From: Vibrio atypicus
GTDB taxonomy: Bacteria > Pseudomonadota > Gammaproteobacteria > Enterobacterales > Vibrionaceae
Length of the DNA stretch: 64,000 nucleotides
Assembly: GCF_009811315.1 (NCBI RefSeq)
Contig: NZ_BLID01000012.1
Coordinates: forward strand, 32,274-96,273
Reading direction: 5' to 3'
The position numbers and the translations under genes were made by a program. This document shows, one piece after another, positions 54,041 through 62,917 of the stretch. Within the stretch, counting starts at the first letter, position 1, and every line of letters begins with the position of its first letter. The notes beneath the pieces are model-generated. The model worked only from the letters and a program-made list of their open reading frames with translations, did not search any database and was not told where the DNA came from.

Positions 54041-54817
54041 ATGAAAAAACTTATGCTTGCATTAGGGGTGACTTTATTGGCCATAGCAAATGTGGCTAAT
54101 GCAGAGAGTCGTTTACATGAGATTTTGGATAAAGGCGTATTGCGCGTTGGAACCACAGGGGATTGGAATCCGATGACAATGAAAGATCCAGCGACAAACA
54201 GTTATCGCGGATTTGATATTGATGTGACCACCGAACTGGCGAAAGACTTAGGAGTCAAAGTTGAGTATGTGGCGACGGATTGGAAAACGTTAGTTAGTGG
54301 TATACAAGCGGATAAGTACGATATTACCGGGAGTGCTTCACTGAACATGTCACGAGCGAAAGTCGCTGGCTATAGTCAACCATACTTCTATCTTGCTTTC
54401 GTTCCTGTAGTCCAGAAAAAAGATCTGGCGAAGTTTTCTGATTGGAGTGATTTTGATAATGCAGATATCAAAGTGGCGGCGACTCTTGGCACTGTGCAAG
54501 AAAAAATGGTCAAAGCCTTCTTCCCATCGGCGCAACATATTGTCATAGAAGCGCCTGCGCGTGATTTTCAAGAGTTATTAGCTCGTCGTGCTGACGTCTC
54601 AGTGACTTCGAATGTCGAAGCTGCAACGCTGGTGGAAAAATTTAAGCAGTTAGCGATAGTGCCAGTTAAAGAGCCACGTAAGCCAACGCCTATTGCTATG
54701 TTGTTAGATCAAGACGACCAAGTTTGGATTAACTATATTAACCATTGGGTTGAGCTGAAGAAAACACAGGGCTTTTTTAAGCAAACGGCTGAAAAGTGGG
54801 GATTGCAGAGTCTATAG
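54041..54817 (+). CDS. Family-3 periplasmic substrate-binding protein (PheC-like)
   Basis: A 258-residue protein with a signal peptide (cleavage after VANA, residue 21) and a type-2 periplasmic-binding fold starting SRLHEILDKGVLRVGTTGDW. This opening and YRGFDIDVTTELAKDLG resemble the cyclohexadienyl dehydratase PheC group, enzymes that evolved from binding proteins, as well as true amino-acid binders. Being divergently paired with an ABC permease, transport is the simpler reading. Enzyme or binder cannot be decided here. Confidence 0.78.
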   Translation: MKKLMLALGVTLLAIANVANAESRLHEILDKGVLRVGTTGDWNPMTMKDPATNSYRGFDIDVTTELAKDLGVKVEYVATDWKTLVSGIQADKYDITGSASLNMSRAKVAGYSQPYFYLAFVPVVQKKDLAKFSDWSDFDNADIKVAATLGTVQEKMVKAFFPSAQHIVIEAPARDFQELLARRADVSVTSNVEAATLVEKFKQLAIVPVKEPRKPTPIAMLLDQDDQVWINYINHWVELKKTQGFFKQTAEKWGLQSL

Positions 54818-54822
54818 AACAT

Positions 54823-54849
54823 AAAGAGCCGCGAAATGCGGCTCTTTTT
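54823..54849. terminator. Terminator between binding-protein gene and punC
   Basis: Perfect 10-bp stem AAAGAGCCGC gaaat GCGGCTCTTT followed by TT; short A-run on the left could allow leftward termination of punC. Confidence 0.85.
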
Positions 54850-54854
54850 ATCGA

Positions 54855-56054
54855 TTAGTCGTCGCTGATCACCCGTGCGTTATCTGGTGTTGTAAAATGC
54901 TTAGATAGCTCACGGTTAGACAATATGTAGCCCATCCATAAACCTAACATACACAAAATAATCGCAATACCCGTCACCGCTTGAGCTTGGCTTGCCATCG
55001 CGGCAACTAAAGCACTGGATAAACTACTGACGCTGATTTGTAGGCTATTTTGTAGTCCTGCAGCTGTCGCTGGGCTCTGTTTTGCACTAGCAAGAGCTCG
55101 GTTAACGACGATCGGGTAAAGCGCGCCATTAGCTACCGCAATCAAACAGAAAGGCGCAAGGATTGGCCAAATTGAACTAAGTTGCCACTGTGAAGCGATA
55201 AAGATTAACAGTGAAGCGACACTAAACAGCCCGATCAATTGGCGTAATACCTTCTCATCACCAAACTTAGCGACGCCTACTTTTCCTAGGTAGCCACCGA
55301 CCATAAATGCGATGGTTTGTGGAATAAAGCTTAAACCAATATCTTTTGCTTCATAGCCAAGTTTAGCCATGATTTCTGGCATTCCGGTTAAGTAAGCAAA
55401 GAACGCTGCTGAAGCAGTTGCAAACATCAAGACATTACCAAGGTAAGTCTTAGAACTAATCAGGGCTTTAATATCTGAAGAAATGCTGGTTTGTTTCGCT
55501 TCACTTTTCTCATTGGTTTGAGCCATGGTTGCAGCCACGAGCAGTAAGCCCATGATAGTGAGTGCAACAAAAATGCTGTGCCAACCAAAATTGTCTGCCA
55601 GCACTACCCCTAATTGCGGAGCCAGTGCAGGCGACAATGCTACTAAAGGCATAATGGTGGCAAATATCTGCTGGCTGCTACCAGAATAACGTTTGATAAC
55701 CATGGCTTGCCAGATTACTGCTGGTGCGCAAACCCCAATTGCTTGGATAAAGCGTAAAACCAGTAACTGCCATACTTGATCGCTAAAGGCGAGGCCAAAA
55801 GATGCGACGGTAAATAACACTAACCCTGCAGCGAGTGTATTTCGATGACCGAACTTATCAGAGGCAAGGCCCCATAACAGTTGTCCAACGGCCATTCCGA
55901 CTAAGAAAACGGTGAGAGAAAGAGCGATTTGTTCTGGGCCGGTAGCAAAGTCGACCTCCATTGCTTTAAAAGCGGGTAGGTACATATCGGTGGCAATAAA
56001 ACCGAGCATTGAAAGAGCGGCTAAGTAAAAAAGTTGCAGTTTTGAAATTTTCAT
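54855..56054 (-). CDS. punC: Purine nucleoside transporter PunC (MFS, Bcr/CflA type)
   Basis: A 399-residue major facilitator with twelve predicted helices. It matches E. coli PunC (YdhC) closely in the first helices (LGFIATDMYLPAFKAM), the loop-2/3 motif GLASDKFGHRNTL and the fourth-helix region VCAPAVIWQAMV, and later in SATASAAFFAYLTG. PunC imports adenosine and related purine nucleosides in E. coli. It is divergent from its likely regulator punR. Older annotation as a multidrug efflux pump is less likely given the paired regulator. Confidence 0.85.
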   Translation of the reverse strand: MKISKLQLFYLAALSMLGFIATDMYLPAFKAMEVDFATGPEQIALSLTVFLVGMAVGQLLWGLASDKFGHRNTLAAGLVLFTVASFGLAFSDQVWQLLVLRFIQAIGVCAPAVIWQAMVIKRYSGSSQQIFATIMPLVALSPALAPQLGVVLADNFGWHSIFVALTIMGLLLVAATMAQTNEKSEAKQTSISSDIKALISSKTYLGNVLMFATASAAFFAYLTGMPEIMAKLGYEAKDIGLSFIPQTIAFMVGGYLGKVGVAKFGDEKVLRQLIGLFSVASLLIFIASQWQLSSIWPILAPFCLIAVANGALYPIVVNRALASAKQSPATAAGLQNSLQISVSSLSSALVAAMASQAQAVTGIAIILCMLGLWMGYILSNRELSKHFTTPDNARVISDD

Positions 56055-56092
56055 TTCTTATTCCATTCAAAAAAATTCACGGATGTTTATCT

Positions 56093-56104
56093 GTTGGCGC
56101 CAAC
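56093..56104. promoter_or_regulatory. Perfect 12-bp palindrome in the punC-punR intergenic region
   Basis: GTTGGCGCCAAC, a perfect palindrome, lies 39 bases upstream of punC and about 95 bases before punR. Position suits an operator for PunR or a purine repressor-type protein; no experimental site is known to me. Confidence 0.4.
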
Positions 56105-56197
56105 CTTTTTATTAACCTGGGTAGTCTATTCTTCGCTTTTAAATAAATGAAACGTTAAAATTTGTAGTTATGAATCAAATTTTTTGAAAGGTGTGTT

Positions 56198-57106
56198 GTG
56201 GGTGTTTTTTCTCAAACTTCTCTCGAGTTGGTTGATACGGTCGCGCGTTTAGGCAGTTTTACGGCAGCGGCAGAGGTATTACACAAGGTTCCTTCGGCAA
56301 TTAGCTACAGCATTCGACAAATTGAGCAAGAGTTGGATGTGATTCTGTTTCGTCGCTTGCCTCGAAAAGTTGAGTTGACCCCTGCCGGTGAGCAGTTTCT
56401 CGTTCAAGCTCGTCTCATGCTTAGGCAGATGGAAGAAGTGAAAGCGCAAACACGCCGAGTTGCCCAAGGTTGGCAAAAAACCTTGAAACTGACCTTGGAT
56501 AACGTAGTAAAACTTGAACGACTAAAGCCACTCATTGAAGCGTTTTACTCTACTTTTCCTAATGCAGAATTACAGATCAATATGGAAGTGTTTAATGGTT
56601 CATGGGAGGCGATATCTCAAGGGCGTGCAGACATTGTGATTGGTGCGACCTCTGCTATTCCTGTTGGCGGTGACTTTGAAGTAAGAGACATGGGGATTCT
56701 TGATTGGGCATTTGTTATGTCGCCAAGCCACCCATGTGTGAAGCAGCAAACTTTAGACGCTACCTTCGTTAGCCAGTTCCCAGCCATATGCTTAGACGAT
56801 ACATCGAGTATATTGCCTAAACGCCACACGGTTCATTACCCTCAGCAGCGCCGTTTATTGTTACCTAATTGGTATAGCGCGATTGAGTGCCTTAAATCCG
56901 GTGTTGGTGTGGGGTATATGCCGAGACACATCGCTACGCCTTTAATCGGGGAGGGCTTGCTGGTGGAAAAAATACTCCCAGAGGAAAAACCGTTAAGCCA
57001 TTGTTGCTTGGTTTGGCGAAAAGATGAAAACCACAAGATGATTCAATGGATGGTCGATTATTTAGGCTCATCTCAGCAGTTATACCAAGATTGGCTGCAA
57101 TCCTAA
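56198..57106 (+). CDS. punR: LysR-family regulator PunR
   Basis: A 302-residue LysR regulator with an N-terminal helix-turn-helix (LGSFTAAAEVLHKVPSAISY near 15-34) and an effector domain with strong similarity to E. coli PunR (YdhB): FNGSWEAISQGRADIVIGAT, AIPVGGDFEVRDMGIL. In E. coli PunR activates punC in response to purine nucleosides. The start is GTG at 56198. The divergent punC/punR arrangement supports local regulation. Confidence 0.85.
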   Translation: MGVFSQTSLELVDTVARLGSFTAAAEVLHKVPSAISYSIRQIEQELDVILFRRLPRKVELTPAGEQFLVQARLMLRQMEEVKAQTRRVAQGWQKTLKLTLDNVVKLERLKPLIEAFYSTFPNAELQINMEVFNGSWEAISQGRADIVIGATSAIPVGGDFEVRDMGILDWAFVMSPSHPCVKQQTLDATFVSQFPAICLDDTSSILPKRHTVHYPQQRRLLLPNWYSAIECLKSGVGVGYMPRHIATPLIGEGLLVEKILPEEKPLSHCCLVWRKDENHKMIQWMVDYLGSSQQLYQDWLQS

Positions 57107-57118
57107 ATCTGATCAAAT

Positions 57119-57144
57119 AAGCCGCCTTATAAAGGCGGCTTAGG
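57119..57144. terminator. Terminator between punR and fadA
   Basis: Perfect arms AAGCCGCCTT (57119-57128) and AAGGCGGCTT (57132-57141) between the convergent genes; the A-rich left side and short T-stretch right side suggest use in both directions. Confidence 0.75.
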
Positions 57145-57171
57145 TATTTAGATTAGTGTAATCTGGAGGGG

Positions 57172-58347
57172 TTAAGGGCGTTCAAACACTGTAGCGATCC
57201 CTTGACCTAAGCCAATACACATTGTCGCTAGGCCATATTTGGCATCCTTTGATTCCATTAAGTTGATCAACGTTGTAGAGATCCGAGAGCCCGAACAACC
57301 TAGTGGGTGACCAAGCGCGATGGCGCCACCATTTAGGTTCACTTTTTCATCCATCACTTCTAATAAACCAAGATCTTTTGCACATGGTAGTGATTGTGCA
57401 GCAAACGCTTCGTTAAGCTCTACCACATCCATGTCTTCAATTGATAAACCCGCGCGCTTCAGTGCTTTTTGCGTTGCAGGTACTGGGCCGTAACCCATGA
57501 TTGATGGATCACAACCCGCAATGGCCATCCCCTTGATACGAGCGCGAATGGTTAAACCTAGCTCGTTGGCTTTTTCTTCGCTCATGATCAGCATGGCAGA
57601 TGCACCGTCTGACAGAGCCGATGAGGTTCCTGCTGTTACTGTGCCATTGACAGGGTCAAACACAGGTCTAAGCTGAGACAAGCCTTCAACAGTTGTCTCT
57701 GGGCGAATTACTTCATCATAATCTAGAGTAATAAGCGTACCATCTGCAGCATGTCCTTCTGTCGGAAGTATTTCATTCTTGAAGCGGCCTTCTACCGTTG
57801 CGGCTTGCGCTCTCGCGTGAGAGCGTGCCGCAAACTCATCTTGCTGCCCACGACTAATGCCGTGCAGTTTGCCTAGCATTTCCGCCGTCAGACCCATCAT
57901 TCCAGCCGCCTTAGCAACATTCTTTGACATTCCTGGGTGGAAGTCGACACCATGGTTCATTGGCACATGCCCCATGTGTTCTACACCACCAATCAAGCAA
58001 ATTTCGGCGTCGCCAGTCATAATAGCGCGAGTACCATCGTGCAAAGCTTGCATGGAAGAGCCACATAAACGGTTTACCGTGACGGCGCCAATTTCAATCG
58101 GTAGGCCAGCAAGTAGGGCTGCGTTTCTTGCAACATTAAAGCCTTGCTCTAAAGTTTGCTGAACACAACCCCAGTAGATATCTTCAATTTCACTTGGGTT
58201 TACCTGCGGATTACGGGCTAGAATTCCCTTCATCAAATGAGCTGAAAGATCTTCAGCGCGAGTATGACGGAATGCTCCACCCTTAGAGCGGCCCATTGGT
58301 GTTCGTAGACAGTCTACTACGACAACATTTTTTGTTTGCATAGACAT
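57172..58347 (-). CDS. fadA: 3-ketoacyl-CoA thiolase FadA
   Basis: A 391-residue thiolase, beta subunit of the aerobic fatty-acid oxidation complex, cleaving 3-ketoacyl-CoA with CoA. The nucleophilic cysteine is in NRLCGSSMQALHDG (near 93), the catalytic histidine in GGAIALGHPLGCSGSR (near 350) and the second cysteine in MCIGLGQG (near 380). The start at 58347 follows AAGGAG by 8 bases. It is 12 bases after fadB, so fadBA is one operon. Confidence 0.96.
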   Translation of the reverse strand: MSMQTKNVVVVDCLRTPMGRSKGGAFRHTRAEDLSAHLMKGILARNPQVNPSEIEDIYWGCVQQTLEQGFNVARNAALLAGLPIEIGAVTVNRLCGSSMQALHDGTRAIMTGDAEICLIGGVEHMGHVPMNHGVDFHPGMSKNVAKAAGMMGLTAEMLGKLHGISRGQQDEFAARSHARAQAATVEGRFKNEILPTEGHAADGTLITLDYDEVIRPETTVEGLSQLRPVFDPVNGTVTAGTSSALSDGASAMLIMSEEKANELGLTIRARIKGMAIAGCDPSIMGYGPVPATQKALKRAGLSIEDMDVVELNEAFAAQSLPCAKDLGLLEVMDEKVNLNGGAIALGHPLGCSGSRISTTLINLMESKDAKYGLATMCIGLGQGIATVFERP

Positions 58348-58359
58348 TGGGATATCTCC

Positions 58360-60531
58360 TTAGATAGAACCTTGTTGCTGGTTGCCGTAAAACGTCGCCC
58401 CTTTTTCTGCCATGTCGATAAGCAGTTGGGGAACTTGATACATAGCACCTAGATGTGAATGTTGTTTTGCCATCTCAACAAACTCGGCAATACCAACACT
58501 ATCTAAATAACGGAATACACCGCCGCGGAATGGAGGGAATCCAAGGCCATACACCAAAGCCATATCCGCCTCTTGAGGAGAAGCAATGATCTTCTCTTCA
58601 AGACACAATACCACTTCGTTGATCATAGGAATCATCATACGTTGAATGATGGTTTGATCATCGAACTCTTGTTTATCAGAGCAAACATCAGCAAGTAGAG
58701 GAAGGATATCTGCTGAGAATGTTTTCTTCGGCTTTCCTTTTTTATCAAGCGTGTAGCTGTAGAAACCGTGACCATTTTTCTGTCCATACTTGTCGGCGTC
58801 ATACAGTACATCAATTGAATCGCGTTCTTGTTTGCCCATTCTTTCAGGGAAACCTTGAGCCATAACTGCTTGAGCATGATGAGCAGTATCAATTCCAACG
58901 ACATCGAGCAGATATGCAGGCCCCATTGGCCAACCAAATTTGCGCTCCATGACTTTATCTATTTGTGTAAAGTCAGCGCCATCACGCAACAGCATGCTAA
59001 AGCCGCCGAAGTATGGGAAAAGTACTCGATTTACAAAGAACCCTGGACAGTCGTTGACAACGATCGGTGATTTACCCATTTTCGCAGCGTAAGCGACTAC
59101 TCTGTTGATGGTGTCTTCAGAGGTATGCTCACCACGAATGATCTCAACAAGAGGCATGCGATGTACTGGATTAAAGAAGTGCATCCCGCAGAAATTTTCA
59201 GGGCGCTGAAGGGATTTAGCCAAAAGGTTGATGGGTATGGTTGAAGTATTCGAAGTGATAACAGTATCTTCTCCGACATTTTGTTCTACCTCACTCAATA
59301 CAGCCGCTTTGATTTTCGGGTTTTCTACGACCGCTTCTACAATGACATCAGATTGCTCGATACCAGCGTAGTGTAAACTTGGAGTGATAGAGGCAAGAAT
59401 CCCCGCCATTTTGAAGCCATCCATGTGGCCACGAGCGAGTCGTTTGTTGAGCAGTTTTGATGCTTCATTCATACCTAAATCTAGAGATGCTTGCGCAATA
59501 TCTTTCATTAGAACAGGCACACCTTTGAGCGCAGATTGGTAGGCAATACCACCACCCATAATACCCGCACCAAGCACTGCAGCTCGTTGAGTCTCTTTAT
59601 TTGCTGACTTGGCTGACTGCTTTGCAAGACCTTTAATGTACTGATCATTTAGGAATAGGCCAACAAGCGCGCTGGCTTCTTCAGATTTGGCGAGTTTGAC
59701 GAAGTTTTCACGTTCAATAGTGAGCGCTTCGTCGCGAGCAAAGCGTGCGCCAGACTCAATCGTTTTAACCGCTGTCATTGGGGCAGGGTAATGAGGACCA
59801 GCCTTTTGTGCCACTAGGCCTTTTGCCATCGTAAAGCTCATCATCGATTCAAGCTTGCTTAAGGTCAGGGCAGAAGTTTTTTGATTTCGACGTGCTTTCC
59901 AATCCAGCTTTTCGTTAATTGCAGATGTTAGAGTTGTAAGAGCGGACTCATACAGAGAATCTGTTTCCACTATCGCGTCGAGTAAACCTATTTTTAATGC
60001 TTCATCAGCTCGACACGCTTTACCTTGAGTGATGACTTCCATGGCACTATCAGCACCAATTACTCGTGGAAGTCGGACACAACCACCAAAACCAGGCATG
60101 ATACCGAGCTTGGTTTCAGGTAGACCAATGCTGGTGGTCTTATCGCCGATACGAATGTCTGTTGCGAGTACACACTCACAGCCGCCACCCAACGTGTGGC
60201 CTTTTAATACCGAAACGGTCGGTACAGGAAGATCTTCAAGTTTGTTAAAAATGCTATTTGCAAACTGTAACCATTGGTCAAGTTCTGCTTCAGGTTTGGC
60301 AAATAAGCCTAAAAACTCAGTAATGTCAGCTCCGACAATAAAGGCGTCTTTATCTGAAGTCAGTAGTAGGCCTTTTAAACCTGAATGGTTATTTAGAGCA
60401 TCTAGTGCTTTGTCTAGCGACTCTAATGTTGCTAAATCGAGCTTATTAACAGATTTTGGTGAGCAGAAGGTCAGCTCAGCGATGCCGTCTTGAACTTCCT
60501 TTACCTGTAGGGTGTTGGCTTGGTAAATCAT
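58360..60531 (-). CDS. fadB: Fatty-acid oxidation complex alpha subunit FadB
   Basis: A 723-residue multifunctional enzyme: N-terminal enoyl-CoA hydratase/isomerase (GADITEFLGLF near 68, GHTLGGGCECVLATD near 110) and C-terminal 3-hydroxyacyl-CoA dehydrogenase (NAD motif LGAGIMGGGIAYQSA near 320; FFNPVHRMPLVEIIRG with the catalytic histidine near 450). Length resembles E. coli FadB (729). It forms an alpha2-beta2 complex with FadA. A FadR-like operator lies 98 bases upstream, consistent with repression in the absence of long-chain acyl-CoA. Confidence 0.96.
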   Translation of the reverse strand: MIYQANTLQVKEVQDGIAELTFCSPKSVNKLDLATLESLDKALDALNNHSGLKGLLLTSDKDAFIVGADITEFLGLFAKPEAELDQWLQFANSIFNKLEDLPVPTVSVLKGHTLGGGCECVLATDIRIGDKTTSIGLPETKLGIMPGFGGCVRLPRVIGADSAMEVITQGKACRADEALKIGLLDAIVETDSLYESALTTLTSAINEKLDWKARRNQKTSALTLSKLESMMSFTMAKGLVAQKAGPHYPAPMTAVKTIESGARFARDEALTIERENFVKLAKSEEASALVGLFLNDQYIKGLAKQSAKSANKETQRAAVLGAGIMGGGIAYQSALKGVPVLMKDIAQASLDLGMNEASKLLNKRLARGHMDGFKMAGILASITPSLHYAGIEQSDVIVEAVVENPKIKAAVLSEVEQNVGEDTVITSNTSTIPINLLAKSLQRPENFCGMHFFNPVHRMPLVEIIRGEHTSEDTINRVVAYAAKMGKSPIVVNDCPGFFVNRVLFPYFGGFSMLLRDGADFTQIDKVMERKFGWPMGPAYLLDVVGIDTAHHAQAVMAQGFPERMGKQERDSIDVLYDADKYGQKNGHGFYSYTLDKKGKPKKTFSADILPLLADVCSDKQEFDDQTIIQRMMIPMINEVVLCLEEKIIASPQEADMALVYGLGFPPFRGGVFRYLDSVGIAEFVEMAKQHSHLGAMYQVPQLLIDMAEKGATFYGNQQQGSI

Positions 60532-60625
60532 TGTCTATCTCCATGACATACAATCTTGGATTGCGTGCTTAGCTATCATTCTTTGAATTGTGATGATAGG
60601 TAACCAGGACAGTTGTTATATTTTT

Positions 60626-60644
60626 AATCTGGTTAGACCAGTGG
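60626..60644. promoter_or_regulatory. FadR operator upstream of fadBA
   Basis: ATCTGGTTAGACCAGTGGT contains CTGGT-TAG-ACCAG (60629-60641), the two-fold pattern of FadR sites (E. coli fadB has ATCTGGTACGACCAGAT). Its place just before the fadBA operon supports acyl-CoA-responsive control. Confidence 0.82.
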
Positions 60645-60785
60645 TTTTAGTTTGGATCGCTTGATGGTTAAATTCAATACATTTTTTAAACAAGTGTTTA
60701 ACATTGTGCGCTTGTGCAGATCTTTATCGGCGTAGAAATCGCTGTCGTGATAGACTTCTCTCATCACTTTGAGTCCACTATCACT

Positions 60786-61409
60786 ATGAATGACCAACCT
60801 TATTTGATACCAGCGCAACTCACTTTGTACGAAGAAGAAATAAAGAAGAGTGTCTTTATTACGCATTTGTCTCATACGCCATCGATTGAGAGTGCTAAAG
60901 CCTTTGTCGATGACATTAAGCAACAGCATTCAACAGCAAGGCATAACTGCTGGGGTTTTGTTGCAGGTCGCCCGGAAGATTCTATGAAGTGGGGCTTTAG
61001 TGATGACGGTGAACCCTCAGGGACAGCAGGTAAACCCATATTGGCTCAGTTGTGTGGTTCTGGCGTTGGTGAGGTAACTGCTGTTGTAACTCGCTATTCA
61101 GGTGGAATAAAGCTAGGCACAGGTGGACTTGTGAAAGCTTATGGAGGCGGCGTTCAACAAGCTCTCAAGTTGCTTCAAACAATTGAGAAAAAAATAACCA
61201 CACAGTTGAAACTAGAGTTAGACTATGGGTTTATGCCGACAATGCAATCGCTGATAAATCAGTATGAGGCGCATGAGGTATCTGCTGACTATAGTGACCA
61301 AGTAAAATTGGTGATAGAAATTGAGCTTCGAAAAGTGGACGATTTTACTCAATCAGTAGTGAATAAAAGTGGTGCAAAAGCACTTGTGACTCCCCTAAAG
61401 GGACAATAA
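60786..61409 (+). CDS. yigZ: YigZ/IMPACT family protein
   Basis: A 207-residue protein of the UPF0029/IMPACT family: N-terminal domain with RHNCWGFVAGRPEDSMKWGF and SDDGEPSGTAGKPIL (residues about 53-92), TRYSGGIKLGTGGLVKAYGG, and a small C-terminal ferredoxin-like domain. Eukaryotic IMPACT regulates GCN2; the bacterial role is unknown. The frame is open from 60714, but the ATG at 60786 gives the family start. It precedes trkH by 41 bases; the pepQ gene that joins this cluster in E. coli is absent. Confidence 0.9.
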   Translation: MNDQPYLIPAQLTLYEEEIKKSVFITHLSHTPSIESAKAFVDDIKQQHSTARHNCWGFVAGRPEDSMKWGFSDDGEPSGTAGKPILAQLCGSGVGEVTAVVTRYSGGIKLGTGGLVKAYGGGVQQALKLLQTIEKKITTQLKLELDYGFMPTMQSLINQYEAHEVSADYSDQVKLVIEIELRKVDDFTQSVVNKSGAKALVTPLKGQ

Positions 61410-61450
61410 ATCAGGAAGTCAGAAGCTTAGCTTCAATAGTCAGTCTATCA

Positions 61451-62908
61451 ATGCAATTTCGTTCAATTATTCGCATCGTCGGGCTTTTGCTCGCCCTTTT
61501 TAGTGTTTCAATGCTCGCACCAGCACTGGTGGCGCTTATCTATCGTGATGGTGCCGGTGTTGCATTCGTGACAACCTTTTTCGTACTGCTTTTTTGTGGA
61601 GCAGTATGCTGGTTTCCTAATCGCCACTTTAAACATGAACTCAAAGCTCGTGATGGCTTTCTTATTGTTGTTTTATTTTGGACCGTACTGGGTAGCGCAG
61701 GTTCTATACCATTCTTATTGTCAGATAATCCGAGCATTTCTATTACTGACGCTTTCTTTGAGTCGTTTTCAGCATTAACGACCACAGGAGCGACAGTGAT
61801 TGTCGGCCTTGATGATTTACCGAAAGCAATTTTGTTCTACCGACAATTTCTTCAGTGGTTTGGGGGGATGGGGATCATCGTGCTTGCGGTCGCTATTTTA
61901 CCCGTTTTGGGGATCGGTGGCATGCAGCTCTATCGTGCTGAAATTCCAGGTCCAGTTAAAGACAGTAAGATGACGCCAAGGATTGCTGAAACCGCAAAAG
62001 CACTTTGGTATATCTATTTAAGTTTGACGTTAGCCTGTGCTGGCGCATTTTGGTTGGCAGGTATGACACCCTTTGACGCGATCAGTCATAGTTTCTCAAC
62101 GATAGCGATTGGTGGCTTTTCAACTCATGATGCGAGCATGGGCTACTTTAATAGCTATGCCATTAACATGATTACTGTTGTCTTCTTGTTGATCTCTGCT
62201 TGTAACTACTCTTTGCACTTTGCTGCATTTGCTTCAGGTGGTGTTCATCCTAAATACTATTGGAAAGATCCTGAGTTTCGCGCTTTCCTCTTTATTCAAG
62301 CACTATTGTTTATCGTCTGTTTTTTAGTGTTGCTCAACCATCATTCATACGACTCTGTTTACGACGCATTTGATCAAGCCCTGTTCCAAACGGTATCTAT
62401 ATCAACAACCGCGGGTTTTACGACGACGGGTTTCTCCGATTGGCCAATTTTCCTTCCTGTATTATTGTTATTTTCATCGTTTATTGGTGGTTGTGCCGGC
62501 TCTACAGGCGGCGGGATGAAAGTTATCCGAATTCTACTGCTTACTTTGCAGGGGGTTCGTGAATTGAAGCGCCTTGTTCACCCTAGAGCTGTCTATACCA
62601 TTAAAGTTGGTGGGACAGCCCTTTCTCAGCGAGTTGTTGATGCGGTTTGGGGATTCTTTTCTGCTTATGCATTGGTGTTTGTTGTTTGTATGCTTGCGTT
62701 GATAGCGACAGGTATGGATGAACTGAGTGCGTTCTCTGCGGTAGCCGCAACGCTGAACAACTTAGGTCCAGGCTTAGGTGAAGTCGCACTGCATTTTGGT
62801 GATATAAATGATAAAGCTAAATGGGTTTTGATTGTCTCAATGCTGTTTGGACGACTTGAAGTCTTCACCCTACTTATATTACTAACACCAACATTTTGGC
62901 GTAGCTAA
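61451..62908 (+). CDS. trkH: Potassium transporter subunit TrkH
   Basis: A 485-residue membrane channel subunit of the TrkAH potassium uptake system. Four P-loop selectivity-filter segments are visible: ALTTTGATVIVG (near 110), STIAIGGFSTHD (near 220), STTAGFTTTGFSD (near 318) and ATLNNLGPGLGEV (near 435), each with the conserved glycine. TrkA, the cytosolic regulator, is encoded elsewhere. It is 9 bases before hemG, as in E. coli. Confidence 0.96.
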   Translation: MQFRSIIRIVGLLLALFSVSMLAPALVALIYRDGAGVAFVTTFFVLLFCGAVCWFPNRHFKHELKARDGFLIVVLFWTVLGSAGSIPFLLSDNPSISITDAFFESFSALTTTGATVIVGLDDLPKAILFYRQFLQWFGGMGIIVLAVAILPVLGIGGMQLYRAEIPGPVKDSKMTPRIAETAKALWYIYLSLTLACAGAFWLAGMTPFDAISHSFSTIAIGGFSTHDASMGYFNSYAINMITVVFLLISACNYSLHFAAFASGGVHPKYYWKDPEFRAFLFIQALLFIVCFLVLLNHHSYDSVYDAFDQALFQTVSISTTAGFTTTGFSDWPIFLPVLLLFSSFIGGCAGSTGGGMKVIRILLLTLQGVRELKRLVHPRAVYTIKVGGTALSQRVVDAVWGFFSAYALVFVVCMLALIATGMDELSAFSAVAATLNNLGPGLGEVALHFGDINDKAKWVLIVSMLFGRLEVFTLLILLTPTFWRS

Positions 62909-62917
62909 GGAGCAAAC

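Noticed and set aside
60633..60929. 98-codon minus-strand frame overlapping the FadR site and yigZ start
   Set aside because: Covers a regulatory operator and the conserved yigZ N-terminus; no ribosome site or domain.
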